DNA of 5,080 bases, from positions 1-5,080 of the forward strand of contig JAITNI010000312.1 in NCBI GenBank assembly GCA_031290535.1, in the 5' to 3' direction. A model generated the notes under the pieces. That model did no database searches. It saw only the letters and a program-made list of their open reading frames with translations, and was not told the DNA's origin. Shown here piece by piece: positions 1 through 5,080 of this stretch. The position numbers and the translations under genes were made by a program. Positions within the stretch are counted from its first letter, which is position 1; each line of letters starts with the position of its first letter. This DNA is from Zoogloeaceae bacterium. GTDB taxonomy: Bacteria; Pseudomonadota; Gammaproteobacteria; Burkholderiales; Rhodocyclaceae.

Positions 1-2
1 CC

Positions 3-605
3 GATAAAGAGGACGGTCACGGCGCGGAAGGCCAGATGCACCGCGAAGACCTGCTGACCGATGTGGAACAGGCCGCCGATTTTGTCCGCGCCACCAATTG
101 CGACGCGCTGGCAATCGCCATCGGCACCAGCCACGGCGCGTACAAATTCACCAAAAAGCCGACCGGCGACATCCTCGCTATTGACCGCATCGCCGCCATC
201 CACGCGCGGCTGCCCAACACCCATCTGGTGATGCACGGCTCGTCTTCCGTGCCGCAGGAACTGCTCGCCGAAATCCGCGAATTCGGCGGCAAGATGAAGG
301 AAACCTACGGCGTGCCGGTGGAAGAAATTGTCGAGGGCATTCAACATGGCGTCCGCAAGGTGAATATCGACACCGACATTCGCCTCGCCATGACCGGCGC
401 AATTCGCCGCTATCTCTTTGAAAACCCGGAAAAATTCGACCCGCGTGACTACCTGAAACCCGCCCGCGAAGCCGCAAAAAAAGTCTGCCTCGCCCGTTAT
501 CGCGCCTTCGGCTGCGAAGGCCGCGCCGACCAGATCAAGGCGATTCCTCTGGATAAAATGGCTGAACGCTATGCCAGCGGCGAACTAAACCAGCTTGTCA
601 AATAA
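3..605 (+). CDS. fba: Class II fructose-bisphosphate aldolase, Calvin-cycle subtype (partial, N-terminus off the left edge)
   Basis: This cytosolic zinc enzyme reversibly joins glyceraldehyde-3-phosphate and dihydroxyacetone phosphate to fructose-1,6-bisphosphate, in glycolysis, gluconeogenesis and the Calvin cycle. The reading frame is open from base 3 to the TAA at 603-605, giving about 200 residues. Family members have about 345-360, so roughly 145-155 N-terminal residues are missing, including the first zinc His. The fragment opens with [11 protein letters not shown], followed by [10 protein letters not shown] (zinc-ligand His codon at 132), VMHGSSSVP (second His codon at 234) and [11 protein letters not shown] (phosphate/substrate loop, 357-380). 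The C-terminal YASGEL is typical of the subtype. The ATG at 36 is internal, because the coding match continues upstream to the window edge. aroE follows after 33 bases with no visible terminator, so co-transcription is possible. The subtype name does not prove autotrophy, since many heterotrophs use this form. The symbol cbbA is also used for it. Confidence 0.96.
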   Translation, partial: DKEDGHGAEGQMHREDLLTDVEQAADFVRATNCDALAIAIGTSHGAYKFTKKPTGDILAIDRIAAIHARLPNTHLVMHGSSSVPQELLAEIREFGGKMKETYGVPVEEIVEGIQHGVRKVNIDTDIRLAMTGAIRRYLFENPEKFDPRDYLKPAREAAKKVCLARYRAFGCEGRADQIKAIPLDKMAERYASGELNQLVK

Positions 606-618
606 CTCGCCGTGCATC

Positions 619-623
619 AAGGA
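619..623 (+). promoter_or_regulatory. Possible Shine-Dalgarno (AAGGA) for aroE
   Basis: AAGGA is the only good anti-16S match in the 33-base gap between the aldolase stop and ATG 639. It lies downstream of the alternative GTG at 612, so it cannot serve that codon, which supports ATG 639. The 15-base spacing is longer than the usual 5-10, so the site may be weak, or translation may depend on coupling to the upstream gene. Confidence 0.35.
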
Positions 624-638
624 CGCGCCCACAAAATC

Positions 639-1487
639 ATGCCTGATCTTTACGCCGTTTTCGGCCATCCTGTCGCGCATTCCAAAAGCCCGCGTATTCA
701 TGCCGAATTTGCCGCGCAGACCGGGCAGGCGCTGCATTACGAGGCGCGGCTGGTTCCGCTGCCAGGGTTTGTCGATGCCGTGCGGCAATTTGTGACGGAA
801 GGCGGGCGGGGCGCGAATGTCACGGTGCCGTTCAAGGAAGAAGCCTTTCGCCTCTGCGAATCCCCCGGCAACACCCTGACCCCCCGCGCCCGACAAGCCG
901 GGGCGGTCAATACCCTGAAATTTTCGCCGCAAGGCGGGATACTGGGCGACAACACCGATGGCGCGGGGCTGGTGCGCGATATGGAAACCAATCTCGGCTT
1001 TTCCCTCGCCGGTCGCCGCATTCTGCTCCTCGGCGCGGGCGGCGCGGCGCGGGGGGTGCTGACGCCCCTGCTGGAACGCCAGCCGAGCCAATTGACGATT
1101 GCCAATCGCACCGCCGCTAAGGCCAAAACGCTGGCGACGGCCTTCGCGCCGCTGGCGGCCTGTCCGCTCTCCGGGGCGGGGCTGGAAGATTTGGTGGGTC
1201 AAGCCTTTGACGTACTGATTAACGCCACCGCCGCCAGTCTGGAAAACGCCGCGCTGCCCCTGCCCGCCGAAATCTTCGCGCCCGGCTGTCTGGCCTACGA
1301 CCTGATGTACGGCAAGGGGGAAACGCCCTTTTTAAGACAGGCGCGACACACAGGCGCGGCGCATCTGGCCGATGGGCTGGGAATGCTGGTGGAACAGGCG
1401 GCGGAAGCCTTTTTGCTCTGGCGCGGCCTGCGCCCGGACACCCACGCCCTGCTCCACCGCCTGCGCGTGGAACAGACGGCGGGCTGA
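639..1487 (+). CDS. aroE: Shikimate dehydrogenase (NADP+)
   Basis: AroE reduces 3-dehydroshikimate to shikimate with NADPH, the fourth step of the shikimate pathway, in the cytosol. From ATG 639 the protein has 282 residues, within the usual 270-290. Visible motifs: SKSP (15-18, shikimate binding), NVTVPFKE (60-67, catalytic Lys66), GDNTDG (103-108, catalytic-pair Asp107), GAGGAARG (132-139, nucleotide-binding turn), NRT (156-158, the NADP-phosphate clamp region) and a C-terminal DGLGMLVEQA (245-254) with the conserved Gln253. The frame also extends to a GTG at 612. I prefer ATG 639 because MPDLYAVFGHPVAHSKSP matches the normal AroE start, and the nine extra residues from GTG look unlike the family. 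The only purine-rich stretch, AAGGA at 619-623, lies 15 bases before ATG, which is rather far. mtgA follows after three bases in the same frame. The intact NRT motif favours true AroE over the paralogues YdiB or quinate dehydrogenase. Confidence 0.96.
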   Translation: MPDLYAVFGHPVAHSKSPRIHAEFAAQTGQALHYEARLVPLPGFVDAVRQFVTEGGRGANVTVPFKEEAFRLCESPGNTLTPRARQAGAVNTLKFSPQGGILGDNTDGAGLVRDMETNLGFSLAGRRILLLGAGGAARGVLTPLLERQPSQLTIANRTAAKAKTLATAFAPLAACPLSGAGLEDLVGQAFDVLINATAASLENAALPLPAEIFAPGCLAYDLMYGKGETPFLRQARHTGAAHLADGLGMLVEQAAEAFLLWRGLRPDTHALLHRLRVEQTAG

Positions 1488-1490
1488 ATC

Positions 1491-2234
1491 TTGAGCGCGC
1501 CCGTTCCCCGCTGGCGTCCCCTCGTCCTGCTGGCGCGGGGCGTCAAATGGAGCCTCTTGCTGCTGATCGGCCTGTTCCTCCTCGTGCAGCTCTGGTTTTT
1601 GGGCTGGATTGTGTGGTGGAAATGGGTGCCGCCGCAGGAAACCCACTTCATGAGCCTGCGTCTGGAGGCATTGCGCGCAACCGACCCGCAGGCCGAATTG
1701 CGCTACCAGTGGGTGTCCTACGCGCAGATTTCCCCGCATTTGAAACGCGCCATCATCGCTTCCGAGGATGCCCATTTTGCCGATCACGACGGGTTTGACT
1801 GGCAGGGCATCCAGATCGCGCTGGAAAAAAACCAGAAAAAAGGCCGTTTTGTGGCGGGGGGATCGACCATCTCCCAACAACTCGCCAAGAATCTCTTTTT
1901 AAGCCCCGACCGCTCCCTGTTCCGAAAGGGAGAGGAAGCGCTCATCACCCTGATGCTGGAAGCCTGCTGGGACAAGGAGCGCATTTTTGAGGTGTACCTG
2001 AACGTCATCGAATGGGGCAACGGCATCTTTGGCGCGGAGGCAGCGGCGCGGCATTATTATGGCGTCAGCGCCGCGCGACTTTCCGTCCCCCAGTCCGCCA
2101 AACTGGCCGCGATGACCCCCAATCCCCGCTTTTACGACCAACACCGCAACGCGCCGGGACTGCTGCGTAAAACCGGCATCATTTTGAAACGCATGTCGGC
2201 CTCGCAATTGCCGCATTCTGCGCCACCGCCCTAA
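1491..2234 (+). CDS. mtgA: Monofunctional biosynthetic peptidoglycan transglycosylase (GT51)
   Basis: MtgA polymerises lipid II into glycan strands at the periplasmic face of the inner membrane and lacks a transpeptidase domain. The product is 247 residues, near the usual 230-240. A basic N-terminus is followed by one hydrophobic, Trp-rich membrane anchor (about 20-43). The GT51 motifs appear in order: SEDAHFADHDG (91-101, catalytic Glu92), GGSTISQQLAKNL (123-135), RKGEEALITLMLE (145-157, second catalytic Glu149) and ERIFEVYLNVIEWGNGIFGAEAAARHYYG (163-191). A SAKLAAM stretch and the NPRFYD motif follow. The start is TTG 1491: the same-frame aroE TGA is at 1485-1487, only ATC lies between, and the first ATG (codon 54) would remove the anchor. 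No strong Shine-Dalgarno precedes it, so coupling to aroE termination is likely. The aroE-mtgA order is known in Betaproteobacteria. All catalytic motifs are intact. The Pro-rich tail (SAPPP) is unremarkable. Confidence 0.95.
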   Translation: MSAPVPRWRPLVLLARGVKWSLLLLIGLFLLVQLWFLGWIVWWKWVPPQETHFMSLRLEALRATDPQAELRYQWVSYAQISPHLKRAIIASEDAHFADHDGFDWQGIQIALEKNQKKGRFVAGGSTISQQLAKNLFLSPDRSLFRKGEEALITLMLEACWDKERIFEVYLNVIEWGNGIFGAEAAARHYYGVSAARLSVPQSAKLAAMTPNPRFYDQHRNAPGLLRKTGIILKRMSASQLPHSAPPP

Positions 2235-2318
2235 GCCCGCAAAATTCTTCCCGTCCACAAGACGTCTCTCCTGACACGGGCCAAATGCTCACAAAGAGGC
2301 GGGGAGTGGGGCGCATGG

Positions 2319-2327
2319 TGCTAAAAT
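2319..2327 (+). promoter_or_regulatory. Putative extended -10 promoter (TGCTAAAAT) for mgtE
   Basis: TGC followed by TAAAAT matches the sigma-70 extended -10 form TGnTATAAT with one mismatch. No convincing TTGACA-like -35 lies 16-18 bases upstream, which is tolerable for extended -10 promoters. A start about seven bases downstream (near 2334) would give a leader of about 19 bases before ATG 2353. The rest of the 2235-2352 gap shows no RNA gene, no rho-independent terminator and no room for an M-box riboswitch. This is a motif-based inference only. Confidence 0.42.
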
Positions 2328-2352
2328 AGCCCACCCTTTGCGGCAGCGCATC

Positions 2353-3810
2353 ATGACCGAAGATTCCCGCCTTTCCCCGCCGACCGAAATTGACGACCTG
2401 CAAGAGCATCTCTTTGAGGTCGAGACCCTGCTCGCCTGGTTGAAGCCGCTGGAAACCCCGGAGGCCGCGCCGGAGCGTGATGGCCTTTCCCCCGACCCGG
2501 CGCAGGAGGCCAACCAGAGCGCCTTGCGCCTGCGTCTGTATCAAAAACTGGACAAGATGCACCCGGCGGACGTCGCCTATGTGCTGGAAGCCCTGCCGCT
2601 GGAAGAGCGCCTGCTGGTCTGGGATCTGGTCAAGGCGGAGCGGGACGGGGAGATTCTGCTGGAAGTCTCCGATGCCGTCCGGGAAACCCTGATTGAATCG
2701 ATGGCGCGGCACGAACTTGTCGCCGCCGCCGAAACGCTGGATACGGACGAACTCGCCGATCTGGTGCCCGATCTGCCGCAGGAGGTGGTCGAGGACGTGT
2801 TTTTGGCGCTGCCTTCGGCGGAACAGGCGCAGTTGCGCGCCGCCATTGCCTACCCTGAGGACACCGTCGGCGCGCTGATGGATTTCGACATGGTGACGGT
2901 GCGCGAAGACGTCAGTCTGGAAGTCGTGCTGCGCTATCTGCGCCGTTTCGAGGAACTGCCGGAACATACCGACAAGATTTTTGTCATCGACCGCGACGAG
3001 CGCCTGCTGGGCGTGCTCACGCTGGAAAGCCTGCTGATTCACGACCCCGAAACGGAAGTGCAGCAGGTCATGAAAAAGGACATCGTGCGTTTTCATTCCG
3101 AAGACGCCGCCGAAGAAGCCGCGCAGGCGTTCGAGCGTTACGACCTCGTCTCCGCGCCGGTGGTGGATGCCGACAACCGGGTGGAAGGCCGCCTCACGCT
3201 GGTCGCGGTGGTGGATTTTATCCGCGAGGAATCGGAAGCCGAGCAACTGGCGCACGCCGGCTTGAAAGAGGAAGAAGACATTTTTGCCTCGGTCTGGGAT
3301 TCGGTGAAAAACCGCTGGGCATGGCTGGCGGTGAATCTGGTGACCGCCTTTATCGCGTCAAGAGTCATCGGCGCGTTTGAGGGCGCGATTGAAAAACTGG
3401 TGGCGCTCGCCGCCCTGATGCCCATTGTGGCGGGCATTGGCGGCAACGCGGGCAATCAAACCATCACCATGATTGTGCGCGCCATCGCGATGGGACAGGT
3501 CAAACCCGACGCCACCCGGCGGCTGTTGCGAAAAGAACTCGGCGTCGCCCTGCTCAACGGCCTGATCTGGGGTAGCCTGCTGGGCGCGCTGGCGTGGGGT
3601 CTGTACAACAGTTTTTCGCTCGGCGTGGTGATGACCGCCGCCATGATCCTGAATCTGCTCCTGGCCGCGTGCGCTGGCGTCGGCATTCCCATGCTGCGCC
3701 AGCGTCTGGGCGGCGACCCGGCAGTTGGCAGCTCGGTGCTGATTACCGCCCTGACCGACTCCGGCGGCTTTTTCATCTTTCTGGGACTGGCGTCGCTGTT
3801 TTTATTGTAA
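2353..3810 (+). CDS. mgtE: MgtE-family magnesium channel/transporter with CBS domains
   Basis: MgtE is a homodimeric inner-membrane Mg2+ channel whose cytoplasmic N and CBS domains sense intracellular Mg2+ and close the pore. From ATG 2353 it has 485 residues; the Thermus enzyme has about 450. The extra length lies mainly in an acidic, Pro-rich N-terminal stretch (1-55). Next come the helical MgtE_N domain (about 58-165, HPADVAYVLEALP at 70-82), the YPEDTVGALM junction (167-176), two CBS domains (about 177-232 and 238-293), and a linker/plug-helix region (295-320). About five membrane helices follow (322-485). The pore signature PIVAGIGGNAGNQ (357-369) and the C-terminal TALTDSGGFF, with Asp469 matching the conserved ion-binding Asp of the last helix, are intact. 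ATG 2353 is preferred to TTG 2338, which would add only five untypical residues. Neither start has a clear Shine-Dalgarno. A glycosyltransferase begins four bases after the stop. Co2+ or Ni2+ passage is known for the family, but Mg2+ is the default. Confidence 0.95.
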   Translation: MTEDSRLSPPTEIDDLQEHLFEVETLLAWLKPLETPEAAPERDGLSPDPAQEANQSALRLRLYQKLDKMHPADVAYVLEALPLEERLLVWDLVKAERDGEILLEVSDAVRETLIESMARHELVAAAETLDTDELADLVPDLPQEVVEDVFLALPSAEQAQLRAAIAYPEDTVGALMDFDMVTVREDVSLEVVLRYLRRFEELPEHTDKIFVIDRDERLLGVLTLESLLIHDPETEVQQVMKKDIVRFHSEDAAEEAAQAFERYDLVSAPVVDADNRVEGRLTLVAVVDFIREESEAEQLAHAGLKEEEDIFASVWDSVKNRWAWLAVNLVTAFIASRVIGAFEGAIEKLVALAALMPIVAGIGGNAGNQTITMIVRAIAMGQVKPDATRRLLRKELGVALLNGLIWGSLLGALAWGLYNSFSLGVVMTAAMILNLLLAACAGVGIPMLRQRLGGDPAVGSSVLITALTDSGGFFIFLGLASLFLL

Positions 3811-3814
3811 TCGC

Positions 3815-4720
3815 ATGGAAACCCCTTTCCCTTCCGTGCTGGTATTGCTCGCCACGCATCATGGACAGCGCTGGATCACGGAACAATTGCACAGCATTCT
3901 CGGGCAACAGGCGGTGGAGGCGCATCTGCTGGTCAGCGACGACCACTCGACAGACGATACGCTCGCCGCGCTCCAATCCTGCTGCCCGAACGCCCGCCTC
4001 CTGCCCGCTGCGCCCCGTGTGCTGGGTAATGCCTGTCGCAATTTTCTGTATCTGATTGAAACAGCGGAAATCGGAACCTGCGCGTTTGTCGCGCTGGCGG
4101 ATCAGGATGATGTCTGGTTCAAGGACAAGCTCTGCCGGGCCATTGCCCTGTTGCGTGAGAGCGGAGCCGATGCCTGTTCCAGCAATGTGATCGCGTTCTG
4201 GCCAGAGGGTCGGGAGCGCCTGCTTGACAAGGCCGAACCGCAACGCCCGCTGGATTTTCTGTTTGAATCTTCCGGCCCCGGATGCACTTTTGTGTTGTCG
4301 CGCCAGATGTTTCTGGCGCTTCAGGGGTGGGTCAAAAACAATGCCACGGCGCTCCAGAATCTGAAGGCGCATGACTGGATGATTTATGCCTTTGCGCGTC
4401 AAAATGGCTTCAAATGGGTCATTGACGCACGTCCCACGATGCGCTACCGGCAGCATGATCGCAATCAGACTGGCGCGAATATCGGCTGGCGCGCGGCATG
4501 GGGGCGTCTGAAACATGTCTTGCGTGGCGAGTTCCGGCACGATGTTCTGAGGCTGGCAAAAATAATCGGGAATGAAACACCTGTCATTCAGGCGCTGGCG
4601 CGCTTTGGCTGGCGCGACCGCTGGCGTCTGTTTTGCCAATGCCGTGATTTGCGGCGCAATCGCCAACAAGCCTGGCTGCTTGGCATGATGTTCCTGTGCA
4701 TGAGAAAAACAGGGTCATGA
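3815..4720 (+). CDS. Family 2 glycosyltransferase (rhamnosyltransferase-like)
   Basis: This is probably a cytosolic, inverting GT-A enzyme that adds a sugar from a nucleotide donor to a lipid-linked glycan, for O-antigen or exopolysaccharide. It has 301 residues, typical for the group. The visible GT2 motifs are a beta-strand start SVLVLLATHHGQRWITEQL (7-25), SDDHSTDDT (41-49, nucleotide-binding Asp pair), ADQDDVWFKDKL (95-106, carrying the metal-binding Asp signature), GPGCTFVLS (154-162, acceptor side), HDWMIYAFA (186-194, likely catalytic-base region) and YRQHDRNQTGAN (211-222). The last is characteristic of the rhamnosyltransferase-like branch. There is no membrane helix or signal peptide. 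Donor and acceptor cannot be read from the sequence. The start lies four bases after the mgtE stop with no Shine-Dalgarno, so coupling to mgtE is likely. The stop overlaps the next start as ATGA. The segment 4381-4440 is about 48% G+C by hand count, against about 67% in a sampled mgtE line (2581-2640); other parts of the gene reach 65%. Confidence 0.88.
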   Translation: METPFPSVLVLLATHHGQRWITEQLHSILGQQAVEAHLLVSDDHSTDDTLAALQSCCPNARLLPAAPRVLGNACRNFLYLIETAEIGTCAFVALADQDDVWFKDKLCRAIALLRESGADACSSNVIAFWPEGRERLLDKAEPQRPLDFLFESSGPGCTFVLSRQMFLALQGWVKNNATALQNLKAHDWMIYAFARQNGFKWVIDARPTMRYRQHDRNQTGANIGWRAAWGRLKHVLRGEFRHDVLRLAKIIGNETPVIQALARFGWRDRWRLFCQCRDLRRNRQQAWLLGMMFLCMRKTGS

Positions 4721-5080
4721 AATTTCTGCTCACGGGCGCCAGCGGCTTCATTGGCGGGCATTTGTGCCGTCACCTTCTAAAAACAGGCCACACGGTCAGG
4801 GCCGTTTGTTCTGCGCCGGAACGCGCAGATTCTTTGCGGGCACTCGCAAAGAATGCCACGGCGCTGGAATTCGTCAGCCTTGAACACGCCGCCTGTCACA
4901 ATCCGGCCCTTTGGCGCGAGGCCTGTCAGGGCGTGGAGGCCGTTTTTCATCTGGCCGCCCGCGCGCATCGTGGCGACAAATCCTCGCCGGACGCGCTGGC
5001 GGCTTATCGTCGCGCCAATCTGGAAACCACGCGCGCGCTGGCGACGGCGGCCTGCGACGCGGGCGTTGGGCATTTCATTT
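4717..5080 (+). CDS. NAD(P)-dependent nucleotide-sugar epimerase/dehydratase, extended SDR (partial, C-terminus off the right edge)
   Basis: The frame is open from ATG 4717 to the window end: 121 full codons out of the roughly 310-330 usual for the family. The product starts with MKFLLTGASGFIGGHL, whose GASGFIG (7-13) is the Rossmann dinucleotide loop of extended SDR enzymes. VFHLAARAH (76-84) is the conserved strand and turn seen in UDP-sugar epimerases and reductases. AYRRANLETTRALATAACDAGVGHFI (96-121) contains the conserved Asn101 and leads into the strand before the catalytic Ser. The YxxxK catalytic motif would lie beyond the edge, so the reaction is not determined. The wording resembles WbpV/GalE-like enzymes of O-antigen loci (from memory). 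The ATG overlaps the glycosyltransferase stop by four bases (ATGA), which indicates translational coupling and a shared role in surface-polysaccharide synthesis. AGGG at 4711-4714 is only two bases from the ATG, too close to be a good Shine-Dalgarno. Confidence 0.9.
   Translation, partial: MKFLLTGASGFIGGHLCRHLLKTGHTVRAVCSAPERADSLRALAKNATALEFVSLEHAACHNPALWREACQGVEAVFHLAARAHRGDKSSPDALAAYRRANLETTRALATAACDAGVGHFI

Noticed and set aside
476..482. Seven-A run in the aldolase (A AAA AAA) as a programmed -1 frameshift site
   Set aside because: The in-frame product continues with a normal family C-terminus. No stimulatory hairpin or upstream Shine-Dalgarno is evident, and Lys-Lys codons explain the run.
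585..1202. Minus-strand open frame (205 codons) opposite aroE
   Set aside because: The composition is Arg/Gly/Gln-rich with no domain, and aroE is certain on the + strand.
1825..1841. A7 and A6 runs in mtgA as slippage or recoding sites
   Set aside because: They encode the ordinary EKNQKKG segment just before the conserved GGSTISQQL motif, and the frame is intact on both sides.
2260..2267. AGACGTCT perfect 8-base palindrome in the mtgA-mgtE gap
   Set aside because: It is a single short palindrome with no second copy, and it lies over 50 bases from the putative -10. It is expected by chance and gives no support for an operator.
2235..2281. GCCCG (2235-2239) with CGGGC (2277-2281) as a terminator after mtgA
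   Set aside because: The stem is only 5 bp with a 37-base loop and no T-run after it, so it is not a credible rho-independent terminator.
2179..3255. Long minus-strand open frame (358 codons) opposite mgtE
   Set aside because: It is the antisense shadow of a G+C-rich, Glu/Asp/Leu-rich gene. The translation is rich in His, Gln, Arg and Phe with no recognisable domain, and mgtE on the + strand is certain.
3594..4055. Plus-strand open frame bridging the mgtE end and the glycosyltransferase start
   Set aside because: It runs out of frame through two well-supported genes and encodes an Arg/Ser-rich product with no motif. It is a shadow frame.
3773..4669. Minus-strand open frame (298 codons) opposite the glycosyltransferase
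   Set aside because: No family motif is visible, and it is fully covered by a + strand gene with intact GT2 motifs. Long antisense frames are common at this G+C.
1..5080. CRISPR arrays, transposases, tRNA/rRNA genes, phage or toxin-antitoxin genes
   Set aside because: Looked for on both strands by eye. No regularly spaced repeats, terminal inverted repeats, tRNA-like sequence or relevant protein motifs were found, and nearly all bases are in six well-recognised genes.

Overview
The window looks like chromosomal DNA of a G+C-rich proteobacterium, most likely a betaproteobacterium or a close gammaproteobacterial relative. Overall G+C is about 60% by eye. Three things point this way: a Calvin-cycle-subtype class II fructose-bisphosphate aldolase, the aroE-mtgA pair (an arrangement I recall from Betaproteobacteria such as Burkholderia and Ralstonia), and an MgtE whose N-domain wording resembles betaproteobacterial members. 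Genus and species cannot be set from this sequence. All recognisable genes are on the + strand.

Left part (1-2234): the 3' two thirds of an aldolase gene (fba/cbbA type) enters from the left edge and ends at 605. After 33 bases comes aroE (shikimate dehydrogenase, 639-1487), then three bases later mtgA (monofunctional peptidoglycan glycosyltransferase, TTG start at 1491). These are housekeeping functions: central carbon metabolism, aromatic amino acid synthesis and cell-wall polymerisation. The tight packing and lack of terminators suggest co-transcription.

Middle (2235-3810): a 118-base gap carries a plausible extended -10 promoter (TGCTAAAAT). It leads into mgtE, a complete CBS-domain magnesium channel/transporter with intact pore and C-terminal Asp motifs. 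The gap is too short for an M-box-type magnesium riboswitch, and I see no rho-independent terminator in it.

Right part (3811-5080): a family 2 glycosyltransferase starts four bases after the mgtE stop. Its stop overlaps (ATGA) the start of an NAD(P)-dependent sugar epimerase/dehydratase that runs off the right edge. These two look like the start of a surface-polysaccharide (O-antigen or exopolysaccharide) block joined directly to the mgtE transcription unit.

I found no mobile element, CRISPR array, RNA gene, phage gene or unknown gene system. The open questions concern gene order and translation starts: the mgtE-polysaccharide junction, the fba-aroE neighbourhood, and several starts without a good Shine-Dalgarno.
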